Assembly: GCF_004698125.1 (NCBI RefSeq)
Contig: NZ_ML214297.1
Coordinates: 2,186,226 to 2,250,225 of the forward strand
Origin: Halosimplex halophilum
GTDB lineage: Archaea; Halobacteriota; Halobacteria; Halobacteriales; Haloarculaceae
Length of the DNA: 64,000 nt
Direction: 5' to 3'
The notes beneath the pieces are model-generated. The model had not been told where the DNA came from and ran no database searches. It saw nothing but the letters and a program-made list of their open reading frames with translations. Every line of letters starts with the position of its first letter. The first letter of the stretch is position 1. Both the position numbers and the translations under genes were made by a program. This document shows, piece by piece, positions 35,288 to 43,955 of this stretch.

Positions 35288-36274
35288 CTACGCGACGTGG
35301 CCCGTGACGCCGTCGGTCTCGACGCCGTCGCCCTCGCCGCCGGGCGAGACGGCGCTGACGGCGTAGAAGGTCGCCTCGGGGTCGCGGTGGCGCCGCCAGT
35401 GGACCCACGTCCGGACGAGCAGGTAGCCCCGGCGCAGCCGGCCGAGTTCCGGCGTCTCGGTGAGCACGTCGTAGTCGCGGTTCCGGATCAGCCGGTGGTG
35501 TTCCGCGTAGAACACCGCCGCGAGCAGGACGCCGAACTGGCAGTCCTCCGGGAGCAGCCGGATCCCGGCGACCCCCTCGCGGTACAGCCGCTCGGTCCGC
35601 TGGAGCTCGTGGCGCATCGCCGCGACGAACCCGTCGGTGACGTTCGCCTCGGCCAGGTCGGCCTCCTCGACGCCGAACCGCTCCAGCGTCTCCTGGGGCA
35701 CGTACACCCGGCCGTAGTCGCGGATGTCCTCGCGCACGTCCCGCAGGAAGTTCGTCAGCTGGAACGCCTCGGCCAGCGCCTCGGCGTGGGGCCGGGCCTG
35801 CTCGCGGTCCTCGGCCGAGACCTCCATGGCGTCCATCATCATGTTGGCGACGGCGACCGACGAGCCGCGCATGTACGCCCCCAGGTCCTCGAAGGCCGGG
35901 TACCGGGCCGTCTCGATGTCCTGGACCATCGCGTCGACGAACACCTCGACCTCCCGGTCGTCGATCCCCTTGCGGTCGGCGAGCGACCGGAACGCGTCGA
36001 GGACCGCCCGCTCGTCGTCGGTCAGGGCGGCCCCGTCCTCGGGGTCGAGGTCGCCGAGCGCGGCCGCCCGCATGGCTTCGAGCCGGCGGCGCTGGGTCTC
36101 GGGGTCGGGGTCGTCCGTCCGGTCCACTACCTCGTCGGCGATCCGGAAGAAGGCGTAGAGGACGTACGTCGCCTCCCGCACCCGCTCGGGCAGGAGCTTC
36201 GTGGCGACGTAGAACGTCCGCCCCGTCCGCCTGTGGATCCCCTTGCTCGTGTCGACTTGGTCGCTCGCTGGCAT
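35288..36274 (-). CDS. crtB: Phytoene synthase (squalene/phytoene synthase family)
   Basis: 328 residues, usual size. Condenses two geranylgeranyl diphosphates to phytoene, the first committed step to C40/C50 carotenoids (bacterioruberin) and retinal. Two Mg2+-binding aspartate motifs are intact: DEVVD (47-51) and DVRED (179-183), plus FYVATKLLP near the N-terminus. The frame is open upstream to 36397 but homology starts at MPASDQ, so ATG 36274 is chosen. Promoter with TTATTTAA box and a Bat-like upstream element lies about 100 bases upstream. Squalene synthase is less likely given the motif context. Confidence 0.9.
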   Translation of the reverse strand: MPASDQVDTSKGIHRRTGRTFYVATKLLPERVREATYVLYAFFRIADEVVDRTDDPDPETQRRRLEAMRAAALGDLDPEDGAALTDDERAVLDAFRSLADRKGIDDREVEVFVDAMVQDIETARYPAFEDLGAYMRGSSVAVANMMMDAMEVSAEDREQARPHAEALAEAFQLTNFLRDVREDIRDYGRVYVPQETLERFGVEEADLAEANVTDGFVAAMRHELQRTERLYREGVAGIRLLPEDCQFGVLLAAVFYAEHHRLIRNRDYDVLTETPELGRLRRGYLLVRTWVHWRRHRDPEATFYAVSAVSPGGEGDGVETDGVTGHVA

Positions 36275-36377
36275 TGTTTGGTGGGTGGTCGCCGGTCGTG
36301 GAGCGCCCGCCGAGCCGCGGGGACCGCCTGGGGCCACACCGCCGGCCGACCGTTCGTACCTATATGTTCGAGAGAGA

Positions 36378-36412
36378 TTAAATAAGCGACCACCCAAACT
36401 GGTTGGGGGTCG
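36378..36412 (-). promoter_or_regulatory. crtB promoter: TATA box with Bat-like upstream activating sequence
   Basis: Minus-strand TTATTTAA (36385-36378) is preceded by a 15-base site at 36394-36408 reading CCCCAACCAGTTTGG on the gene strand. Against the Halobacterium Bat UAS as I recall it (ACCcnactagTTnGG) 11 of 13 fixed positions agree. The site sits inside a near-perfect inverted repeat (36387-36412: CGACC-CCCAA arms with their complements). Placement just upstream of the TATA box is as in the Halobacterium bop and crtB1 promoters. Confidence 0.5.
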
Positions 36413-36505
36413 ACTTCACGTCCGGCGAACCGCCGGTGGCCGGCCCGGCGGCGACGGCCACGGGGCGGCCGGTCGAGAACCGCGCCCGCGGGTCGCCCGC
36501 GCCGG

Positions 36506-36736
36506 TCAGCGGCCGCCCTCCGGCGGGTTGACGAACAGCCCGTCCGCGACGGCGAGCGCGCCGACCACGGACGCCCCCGCCACGAACACCCGCGGGGGCA
36601 GCGACGACACGGTCGACCCCACGAGCGCCAGCAGGAACGCCGCGGGTATCACCAGTAGCAGGAGGTCGTACCGGGAGAGCCGGCGGCCTGCTGTGCGGTG
36701 CTCCCCTGTGCGTCGAGTCCTGTCGCTGGTGGCCAT
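36506..36736 (-). CDS. Small membrane protein, unknown function
   Basis: 76 residues: basic N-terminal 20 residues, then two hydrophobic helices (YDLLLLVIPAAFLLALVGS and VFVAGASVVGALAVADGLF). Resembles small two-helix haloarchaeal membrane proteins of unknown role. Upstream of crtB in the same direction with about 230 bases between, so probably separate. No family recognised. Confidence 0.55.
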   Translation of the reverse strand: MATSDRTRRTGEHRTAGRRLSRYDLLLLVIPAAFLLALVGSTVSSLPPRVFVAGASVVGALAVADGLFVNPPEGGR

Positions 36737-36958
36737 CGGTTCGTCACCTCTCAGTTACACGTACGTACGGATCCCACTAAACTGTTATGCCAGATCATGT
36801 CTCCGAACACACGCCGAACAGTCTCCGAACCGCCGCGAAATATTCTCGTATTATTTCCGTAGCTATCGGCAGCCCGGAGACGGCCGTTGCTATCCGGTAC
36901 GCGTCGCTGAGAAGTTTTCAGGAGATCTGAGAATTCGGGCCTTCGAGCCGGGGCGCCG

Positions 36959-39004
36959 TCACAGCGGCGGGACCAGCAGGTTCCAGTACCACAGCAGCCA
37001 GCAGGTGACCGCCAGCGACGCGGCGACCAGCGCGTAGTGGACCCGGCCGAGCCGGCCCCAGTAGCCGCCGGACCACGAGCGGACGGCGAACGCGACCGTC
37101 GCCAGCGCCCCGACCAGTCCCAGTAGTGGCAGGGCGAACAGGGCCGCGAACGTCAGCGGGGGCGCGGACAGGACGGCGTACGGCGCGGCGGCGAGGTGGA
37201 CGAGCGCCGCCACCAGGAAGGCGAGTATCGCGACGGCGGCCCCGACGGCCACCGCACGCGCGAGCGTCGCCGGTCGGTCGGGCCACCGTCGCGGGTCGGC
37301 GGCCACGTCGGCGTCGTCCCCGGAGCGGTACCACCCGACGACGGTCCCCGCCGGCCACCCGAACACCGCCGAGAGCAGGCCGACCAGCGACAGGACGGTC
37401 AGGGCGGCGTGCAGGGAGAGCCGGTCGACCCCGTCCACGCGACCGTACGCAGTCGTCGGGTTCGCGCCGCGGTGGAGGTACTCGATGTCGTCGCCGCGGC
37501 CGGTGTCGAACGCCAGCCGTTCGCGCCCGTCGACCCGTTCGAAGACGAGGGGTTCGATCTCCACCCACCGGTTGGTCGTGCTCCCGCCGGTCGTGACCAG
37601 CGTCCCGTCGTCGGCGACGCTCACCTCGACGGTGCCGGCCTGGAGCGTCGTCGTGACCCGGTCGTGCCAGGTCCACGACCGCCGCAGCGACCGGTAGGTG
37701 CCGCCGAGGTCGTCGGCCCGCGCCGGCCGGCCGTCGGGCGAGAGCGTCCCGCCCTCACCCGAGTCCGAGCCGGTGCCGGGGTCCGAGTCGGACTCCGGGT
37801 CGGGCAGCAGCTCCGATCGGAACCCCTCCAGCACCTCTCCCGCGGCCGCGCCGCCGTCGGCGCCGTTGTACGCGACGAACAGCCCGAGGCCGCGCTCGGG
37901 GACCAGCAGGAGGTCGCTGTAGAACGTCGGCGTCCCGCCGCTGTGTCGGAGCGTCCGCACGTCGCCGTAGTCGCTCTCGACGAACCCGAAGGCCATCCCC
38001 GGGAGCCGCTCGTGGGCGGTCGCCCACTGGCGCTGGCAGGCCGCGACGGTCTCGGGCGCGAGCACCTGCTCGCCGTCGACGACGCCCCCGTTCAGGTGCA
38101 GCTGCATGAACCGCGCCATGTCGTCGGCGGTCGTCGACAGCGCGCCCGCCGGGGGGAGGCCGAGGTACGGGAACTCCCCGCCGGCGTAGGCGGCGCCGGG
38201 CCCGTACCCCGTCGCGTGAGCGTCGGCCAGCGACTCGGGTAGCGGCTGGCGGAAGCTACTCGACTCCATCCCCGCGGGGTCGAGCAGGTCCGCAGCGACG
38301 GCCTCGTGGAACGGCGCGTCCGCGACGGCCCCGAGGACGCCCCCGGCGACGGCGTACCCGTAGTTCGAGTAGGCCGGCGCCTCGCCGGGTGGCCGGACTC
38401 GCGCGTGGCGCCACCTCCGGAGCGCCGCCGGGAGCGGCCGCAGGTCGTCGGCGTCGGTGATCCACAGCCCCTCGTTGGACATCTCGTAGCCCGCGCGGTG
38501 GGTGACGAGGTCCGCGAGCGTGGCCGAGCCGACCGCGTCGTCGAGACTCGCGTCGAGGTACTCCGAGACCGGCGCCTCGGGGTCGATCTCCCCCTGCTGG
38601 ACCCGGGCCATCAGCGCCGTCGCGACGACGGGTTTCGAGACCGAGCCGACGCGGAACGGGGTGGTCGCGTCGACTGGCCGTTCCTCGCCCCGGTCGGCGA
38701 CGCCGTAGCCCTTCGCGAGCGCCACCTCTCCGTCGGCGACGACGGCGACGGTCGCGCCCGTGGCCGTCCGCCCCTCCAGGCTCGACTCGACGAGGTCGTC
38801 GACCAGCGATTCGACGTCGGTGTCCCCGCCGGCGTCCTGCAGGGCGGACCGGCGGTCAGTTCCGGGCGGATCGGTGTCGGGCGGGAGGGGGTCGGCCGTG
38901 TCGGTATCGTGCGGGGAACCCTCTGCGGACGCGACCGCCGCAGACCCCGCCGCGGCGGCCGCGGCCCCGGCGAGGAACCCCCGGCGGGTGGGCGACTCCG
39001 TCAT
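36959..39004 (-). CDS. Tat-exported serine hydrolase (class C beta-lactamase fold) with C-terminal membrane domain
   Basis: 681 residues. Tat signal PTRRGFLAGAAAA (5-17). Beta-lactamase/transpeptidase-like domain about 65-400 with catalytic SxxK (Ser121-Val-Ser-Lys124), YSN (Tyr212) and a late HSGG box. A beta-rich stretch (about 425-525) precedes four hydrophobic helices (about 550-681), so the enzyme is probably anchored facing outward. Archaea lack murein; members act as esterases or D-peptidases. A TATA-like CCTATTT (39031-39037) gives a leaderless start at 39004. Confidence 0.85.
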   Translation of the reverse strand: MTESPTRRGFLAGAAAAAAGSAAVASAEGSPHDTDTADPLPPDTDPPGTDRRSALQDAGGDTDVESLVDDLVESSLEGRTATGATVAVVADGEVALAKGYGVADRGEERPVDATTPFRVGSVSKPVVATALMARVQQGEIDPEAPVSEYLDASLDDAVGSATLADLVTHRAGYEMSNEGLWITDADDLRPLPAALRRWRHARVRPPGEAPAYSNYGYAVAGGVLGAVADAPFHEAVAADLLDPAGMESSSFRQPLPESLADAHATGYGPGAAYAGGEFPYLGLPPAGALSTTADDMARFMQLHLNGGVVDGEQVLAPETVAACQRQWATAHERLPGMAFGFVESDYGDVRTLRHSGGTPTFYSDLLLVPERGLGLFVAYNGADGGAAAGEVLEGFRSELLPDPESDSDPGTGSDSGEGGTLSPDGRPARADDLGGTYRSLRRSWTWHDRVTTTLQAGTVEVSVADDGTLVTTGGSTTNRWVEIEPLVFERVDGRERLAFDTGRGDDIEYLHRGANPTTAYGRVDGVDRLSLHAALTVLSLVGLLSAVFGWPAGTVVGWYRSGDDADVAADPRRWPDRPATLARAVAVGAAVAILAFLVAALVHLAAAPYAVLSAPPLTFAALFALPLLGLVGALATVAFAVRSWSGGYWGRLGRVHYALVAASLAVTCWLLWYWNLLVPPL

Positions 39005-39133
39005 CGCGACGACGGTTCCGTCGGTCGGGGGAAATAGGTTTGGCGCAGGAAATTTCTATCCGCGATCCGAGAGGTCCGGGGCGGGGGTGCCGGACGGCCC
39101 GAGCCGACCGCCGATACCGGCGCTCGCCCGGTG

Positions 39134-40450
39134 CTACTCCCCGTCGTCGACGACCTCGACCCCGCGGTTGTTGACGGCGCTGGGGTCGAGGCCGACCTCC
39201 TCGAGGAACTGCTTGTACTCGCGTTCGCACTGCTCGGCGTCTTTCTGCTGGTCGGAGGCGTGCTTGCACAGCGCCTGGAGGTCCTCGGGCACGTCGTTGG
39301 TGTGGACGATCCAGTGGTTGATGAGGTCGGAGAGCCGGCGGATGGGCGAGGTGAAGTGGCCGTAGATCTCGAAGTTCAGCGCGTGGTGGCCGCCGAACGG
39401 GTCGCTCATGTACTTCGCGCGGGGCATGACGAACATCACCGCCCGCTGGATCTTCGAGAGCTGTCGACCCGGGGCCTCCTCCAGCGTCGCGTTGACGGCC
39501 TTCCGGGGGTCGTCCCAGGCGCTCCCGGGGATCGAGACGCCGTCGAGGTCCTGGATCTCCTGCAGCGCCTCGTCCCACTCCTCGGGGGAGGGCTGGGGGT
39601 GGACGCGGTACATCGCCTCGACGCCGCGGTCCCACATGAGCTCGTGCGTGACGGCCTTGTTGGCCTTGAGCATGCACTCCTCGATGATGGTGTGGGCGCG
39701 GTCGCGGGCCGGGTTCAGGACGAGCGAGCCGTCCTCCTTGCGCTGCTCGTGCATCCGGTCGGCCAGCTCCCAGACGAGTTCGGTCTTCTCCGCGAGGTCC
39801 ACGTCGGTGTCCTCTAGCATGTCGTCAGCGCTGTCGGGATCGTCGAGGATCTCCTCGGCCTCGGAGTAGGTCAGGCGGGCGTCGGACTCGATGACGGATT
39901 TGTAGATGTCGATCTCCTCGTAGGAGAGCGTCTCCGGGTCGAGGTGCATCTCGACGGTGTGGGCCAGGCGGTCCTCGTTGGGGACCAGCGAACAGACCGT
40001 CTCGGCGAGGATCGGCGGGAGCATGTGGATGGTGTAGTCGGGCAGGTAGACGGTGTTGCCCCGCTCGACGGCCTCCTCCCACATCGCGGTGTCCGGGTTC
40101 ACGTAGTGGGTCACGTCGGCGATGTGGACCCAGAGGACGTACTCGTCGTCCCGTTTCTCGACGGAGATGGCGTCGTCGAAGTCCTGGGCGTCGATGGGGT
40201 CGGTCGTCCAGGTCGTCATGTCGCGCAGGTCCCGGCGCTCGTCGATCTCGTCGGCGATCTCTTCTTGAACGCCCTCCGTGCGGGCCTCGGCCTCCTCGAT
40301 CACCTCGGGCGGGAACTCGTCGCGGATCTCGAACTTCTCGAACAGCTCCTCGCGCTTGTTCGCCAGGTGGCGGGCCATCTCCTCGTCGATCTCGACGGGG
40401 CCCTGGCCCTCGACCGTGCCGGCCTGGGCCTGGGCGTCCTCGGTAGTCAT
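39134..40450 (-). CDS. RNB-domain exoribonuclease (RNase R/II-like), catalytic domain only
   Basis: 438 residues. RNB catalytic core from about 75 on: DPIDAQDFDDAISV with the metal-binding aspartates, WVHIADVTHYV, GNTVYLPDYTIHMLPPIL, and the C-terminal GHFTSPIRRLSDLINHW. Predicted processive 3'-5' RNA hydrolysis in the cytoplasm. Bacterial RNase R is ~800 residues; the cold-shock and S1 RNA-binding domains are absent here, as seen in haloarchaeal homologues. Minus-strand CTATCTG near 40474-40479 suits a leaderless start. Confidence 0.9.
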   Translation of the reverse strand: MTTEDAQAQAGTVEGQGPVEIDEEMARHLANKREELFEKFEIRDEFPPEVIEEAEARTEGVQEEIADEIDERRDLRDMTTWTTDPIDAQDFDDAISVEKRDDEYVLWVHIADVTHYVNPDTAMWEEAVERGNTVYLPDYTIHMLPPILAETVCSLVPNEDRLAHTVEMHLDPETLSYEEIDIYKSVIESDARLTYSEAEEILDDPDSADDMLEDTDVDLAEKTELVWELADRMHEQRKEDGSLVLNPARDRAHTIIEECMLKANKAVTHELMWDRGVEAMYRVHPQPSPEEWDEALQEIQDLDGVSIPGSAWDDPRKAVNATLEEAPGRQLSKIQRAVMFVMPRAKYMSDPFGGHHALNFEIYGHFTSPIRRLSDLINHWIVHTNDVPEDLQALCKHASDQQKDAEQCEREYKQFLEEVGLDPSAVNNRGVEVVDDGE

Positions 40451-40545
40451 GTAGCGGGCTATGACCAGGGTACAGATAGGCTTTCTGTGGTGGCCCCGCA
40501 GCGGACGGCGGAGCTAGCGGCCCGAGTCGGCCGAAACACGGCCGG

Positions 40546-40839
40546 CTACTCCTCGACGGAGTCGCCGCGCTCGGCGAGTTCGAGGTAGGTCGCGAGGAAC
40601 GTCTCGCGGTCGCGGTCGTCGGCGGCCGTCTCCACGTCTTCGAGGAAGGCTTCGAGGTTCCCGCGGGGCTGGTGACACCGCTCGCGGTCGCAGGGCTTGC
40701 AGAGGTACTCGAACTCCTTGCCCTCCCGGTCCCAGCGGTCGCCGAACTTGTCGTACTCCCGGGCCGACGACCGGGCGACCGAGTCACCGCAGGCGATACA
40801 GGTCACCTCGTTGCGACCCCGTTGGCCGGAGCGCCACAT
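40546..40839 (-). CDS. Small zinc-ribbon-like protein
   Basis: 97 residues. Cysteine pairs CIACG (about 14-17) and CKPC (about 47-50), with a nearby CH, suggest a zinc-binding treble-clef or ribbon. The acidic helical C-terminal half (LEAFLEDVETAA) has no recognised domain. Probably a conserved haloarchaeal protein of unknown function. About 95 bases upstream of the RNB gene on the same strand, so possibly co-transcribed. Confidence 0.65.
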   Translation of the reverse strand: MWRSGQRGRNEVTCIACGDSVARSSAREYDKFGDRWDREGKEFEYLCKPCDRERCHQPRGNLEAFLEDVETAADDRDRETFLATYLELAERGDSVEE

Positions 40840-40912
40840 GGATCGCGCTTGGAGCGACGCCCACTTAGCACTTGGCGGTGATCACTGAGGCCGCGTTAAG
40901 TCGGGTGACCGC

Positions 40913-41329
40913 TCACTCGGCCGCCGCGCCGTCGACCAGTTCGAACAGGTCCGCCCACCCCTCGTCGGCGGGCAGCTGGTCGCGGAGCTGGTCGAGCTGT
41001 CCCTCGGGGACCGCCTCGGCGACGACGGCCACGACCGTCCGGGCGTGGTGGGCCACGTCGGCGCGGTCGTCCGGCGCCGTCTGCCCCTCCCGCTCGGCGA
41101 CGCGGTCGAGAAAGTCGTCCCAGTCGAAGTGCTGGCCGTGCTCGGCGACCGCGCCCGTCAGGTAGAAGTCGACCTCCATCGGGAGCGGGCCCGCGAGGTC
41201 CGTGGCCTCGCCCGCCTGGATCCGCTCGCCGAGCGTCGTCAGCGTCGCGCGGGTCGCGCGGACGGCTTCCCCCGTCCCGGGCAGTTCGAGGCGGTGCTGG
41301 ACCGCTCCGGTGAACTCATCGAAGTTCAT
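40913..41329 (-). CDS. DUF2267 family protein
   Basis: 138 residues with the DUF2267 pattern: MNFDEFTGAVQHRL at the start, TLGERIQAGEATDLAGPLP, and FDWDDFLDRVAERE. All-helical, soluble; function of the family is unknown, though members are often near stress genes. Minus-strand CTTTTGG (about 41356-41361) gives leaderless spacing to the ATG at 41329. Confidence 0.8.
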   Translation of the reverse strand: MNFDEFTGAVQHRLELPGTGEAVRATRATLTTLGERIQAGEATDLAGPLPMEVDFYLTGAVAEHGQHFDWDDFLDRVAEREGQTAPDDRADVAHHARTVVAVVAEAVPEGQLDQLRDQLPADEGWADLFELVDGAAAE

Positions 41330-41416
41330 CGCGTTCGAGCTACACGGAGCAGGCCCAAAAGCGACGGACCGGCAAGTGACGGGTCCCGGTCGCGCCCGCG
41401 AGGCGGCGGGGTCGGC

Positions 41417-42058
41417 TCACTCCTCGGTGACCGTCGGCCGGGGCTCGTAGGGGTCGACGTCGATGGCGCCGTGAGCGAAGCTCCGCGTGCCCGACTCCAC
41501 GAGGTACGTCTCGTTGTCGTACCGGACGGTGTCGGGCAACTCGACGCCCTCCTGGTCCGGTCCCGGGCAACACCCCGAACCGGTGCGGACCCGGTCGAAC
41601 AGTCGGCGTTGTTCGGTCGAGAGGTCCCCGTAGGCGACGACGCGCTCGTCGTCCGACACGTTCGCTGTGTCGACCAGGTACGCGGGCGTCCCGTACACGT
41701 ACCGGACCGCCCAGAGCCGGCCGTCCGCGTACACGTACCCGAGGTCGCCGAACGTCTCGACGGCTCCCTCGGACTCCAGCTCGACCCACTCGTCGGCCCC
41801 GCGTGCGGCCTCGAACGTCTCCCGGTCGCCGGGCGCCAGCGACGACGCCAGGGTCACCTCGTCGCGGTCGAGGCCATCCGGGAGGTCGACCGGGGTCGGC
41901 GTCGCCGTCGCCGTCGCCCCCGCGGTCGGGCCGGCCGCCGGGGCGGTCGTGGGCCCCGGGGATGGCGTTCCAGTGGTGGCCTCGGTGGCCGACCCACCTG
42001 CCCCGCAGCCGGCGAGTGCGACGACGGTACAGAGGGCGAGCGCGTGGACGGGGCGCAT
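41417..42058 (-). CDS. Putative secreted lipoprotein, unknown function
   Basis: 213 residues. Sec-type signal with lipobox ALAGC (Cys18), then a Thr/Ala/Pro-rich tether to about residue 57 and a ~150-residue globular domain containing a CC pair (GSGCCPG). Predicted to be lipid-anchored outside the cell. No family recognised. Unlike most exported proteins in this window it lacks a twin-arginine motif. Confidence 0.65.
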   Translation of the reverse strand: MRPVHALALCTVVALAGCGAGGSATEATTGTPSPGPTTAPAAGPTAGATATATPTPVDLPDGLDRDEVTLASSLAPGDRETFEAARGADEWVELESEGAVETFGDLGYVYADGRLWAVRYVYGTPAYLVDTANVSDDERVVAYGDLSTEQRRLFDRVRTGSGCCPGPDQEGVELPDTVRYDNETYLVESGTRSFAHGAIDVDPYEPRPTVTEE

Positions 42059-42142
42059 ACTCGTCTTGGGGTGGCGGCGGCCGAAGTAAGTGCTTTGTCC
42101 GTCACGACGAGGGAGAGCGGGTACGGCCGCAGGTAGTGGACG

Positions 42143-43567
42143 CTACTCCCCGTCGCGTTCCGACTCGATCCTCACGCCGAAGGCTTCGGGGTCGGCGTCG
42201 GCGACCGGCGGGAGCCGCCGGAGTCGCGGGCGGACGGCGAGATACAGCGCCGTGAACCCGAAGCCGAAGGCCGCCAGCCCGACCGTGGTCGCTGTCCCCA
42301 GCAGTTCGGCGACGAGCCCGCCGGCCAGCGATCCGAGCGGCAGCGTCGCGCCGGAGGCCGTGCCCTTGATCGTGGAGACCCGCCCGAGCAGGTCCGGCGG
42401 GAAGACGGTCTGGTTCAGCGTCGCCGTGAGCACGCCGCTGGCGCCCGCGGGGATCCACGCGAGCCCGAACAGAGCGACGGTGAGCGCCGGCGACGGCGCG
42501 ACCACCGCGCCGAGCCAGCATGCGGCGCCGGCGGCGTTGCCGACGAGCAACAGCCGGCCGTAGGCCACCCCTTCGAGGTACGGCGCCAGCAGCGAGCCGA
42601 CCAGCCGACCGACGCCGAGCGCCCCGAGCAGCGCCCCGTAGACCGCGGGGCCGCCGAGCGCGTCGCCGTAGGCCGGCAGGACCGCGAGCGTCACCCCCGT
42701 CGCGAGGTTCGCCACCGCGGTCGTCAACACCAGCTCGACGAAGACGGTGCCGCGCAGCACGTCGATCCCGTCGCGCAGGTCCGCGACGTACGAACCGAGT
42801 ATCGACTCGTCGTTCGTGTCGGACTCCTCGCTCACGTCGGATTCGTCGGCAGGCTCCCCGTCGTCGGCTCGCGACACCGCGACCCCGGCGAACAGGAGCG
42901 CGGCGAGCGCGAACGTCCCCGCGTCGAACAGGAACAGCGCCGTCGCGCCGAAGACGGCGATGAAGGCGCCGCCGAGCGCGTCGAAGATCATGTCCAGCCC
43001 GAGCGTGACGGTGGCGAGCGCGGAGTTCGCCTGCGACAGCTGCTCGTCGGGGACGATCCGCGGGACGACCGTCGCCTGCATCGGCGCCATCAGCAGCGTC
43101 GCCAGCGTCAGGACGGGGACGACCGCGAAGATGACACCGACGCTCAGGTTCCCGGTCGCCGCCGCGAGCGGCAGGGCAAGGACGACCACGCCCTGCAGCA
43201 GTTGCGACCCGACGAGGACCGGTCGAAGGGGAAGGCGGTCGACGACCGGGCCGGCGAGGATCTGCAGGAGCCACGGGAGCAACAGGACGGCGTTTGCGAC
43301 CCCCGTGAGGACCGTCGAGCCGCTGAGTTCGAAGACGAGCCAGAGGACCGCGACCGTGTAGAGGCTGTCGCCGGCGTTGGTGACGAACTGCCCCGCGAAG
43401 AAGCGACGGAAGTCGCGGTTGCGCCACAGCGGCCGCTCGGCGGTGGGTCCCGCGGCGCCGGTCCCGGCGTCCGTCTCGTCAGTCCCGGCATCCGTCCCGT
43501 CAGCCCTGGCGTCCGTCCCGTCAGCCCCGGCGTCCGTCCCGTCGGCCGTCTCGGTCGCGGCGGTCAT
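42143..43567 (-). CDS. MFS transporter (EntS/MFS_3-like exporter)
   Basis: 474 residues. After a low-complexity acidic N-terminus of about 48 residues (DGTDAGA-type repeats) come 12 predicted membrane helices. The start of helix 1 reads RNRDFRRFFAGQFVTNAGDS, typical of the EntS/MFS_3 group of drug or siderophore exporters. A soluble acidic loop (about 215-245) separates the halves. Substrate unknown. The low-complexity N-terminus makes the exact start uncertain. Confidence 0.82.
   Translation of the reverse strand: MTAATETADGTDAGADGTDARADGTDAGTDETDAGTGAAGPTAERPLWRNRDFRRFFAGQFVTNAGDSLYTVAVLWLVFELSGSTVLTGVANAVLLLPWLLQILAGPVVDRLPLRPVLVGSQLLQGVVVLALPLAAATGNLSVGVIFAVVPVLTLATLLMAPMQATVVPRIVPDEQLSQANSALATVTLGLDMIFDALGGAFIAVFGATALFLFDAGTFALAALLFAGVAVSRADDGEPADESDVSEESDTNDESILGSYVADLRDGIDVLRGTVFVELVLTTAVANLATGVTLAVLPAYGDALGGPAVYGALLGALGVGRLVGSLLAPYLEGVAYGRLLLVGNAAGAACWLGAVVAPSPALTVALFGLAWIPAGASGVLTATLNQTVFPPDLLGRVSTIKGTASGATLPLGSLAGGLVAELLGTATTVGLAAFGFGFTALYLAVRPRLRRLPPVADADPEAFGVRIESERDGE
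43476..43552 (-). repeat. 21-base tandem repeat coding DGTDAGA units
   Basis: About three to four imperfect 21-base units in the 5' end of the MFS gene encode the acidic repeat at the protein N-terminus. Confidence 0.7.
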
Positions 43568-43955
43568 CGACGACCACCTCCGACGGACAGGTCCGGCGAC
43601 CTGAGCGGGCAGTTCGATAGTTCGAGCGGTCCCGGCGACCGCGAGCGATGCGGCTGGCGTCGGTGCGATTCGTCGTGAGAGTCCCGGACGGGGGACCCGG
43701 CGGATGTCGGCATGTGCGTGCGTGTTCGACCGAGCGAGTGCGGTTACGGAGCGAAGCGAACCCGAGTGCTGCAGCTATCGGGCCGCTCGCGCCGCGGGCG
43801 GCGAGCGCGGGTCGAACACCGGACGACCGACGATCCGGCGAGTCATTGAGCGCCTCGTCCGGGTCGTGCGCGAGGGAGCACATAGAACTGACGGTGCCGT
43901 GGGACGCCGTCGCAGGCCCGTGCGCGACGCCCGGAGAAGCGGTGTCACCGTCCGC
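43568..43955. other. Intergenic region without a recognisable gene
   Basis: 388 bases between the MFS start and the 3' end of the PD-(D/E)xK-type gene. Open frames here lack haloarchaeal codon character or homology. It presumably contains the MFS promoter, but no convincing TATA element was found; GC-rich inverted segments near 43775-43805 are the only structure seen. Confidence 0.4.

Noticed and set aside
40546..42058. A defence island formed by the small proteins between the RNB gene and the lipoprotein gene
   Set aside because: The genes (zinc ribbon, DUF2267, lipoprotein) each have their own promoter spacing and no nuclease, methylase or toxin features.
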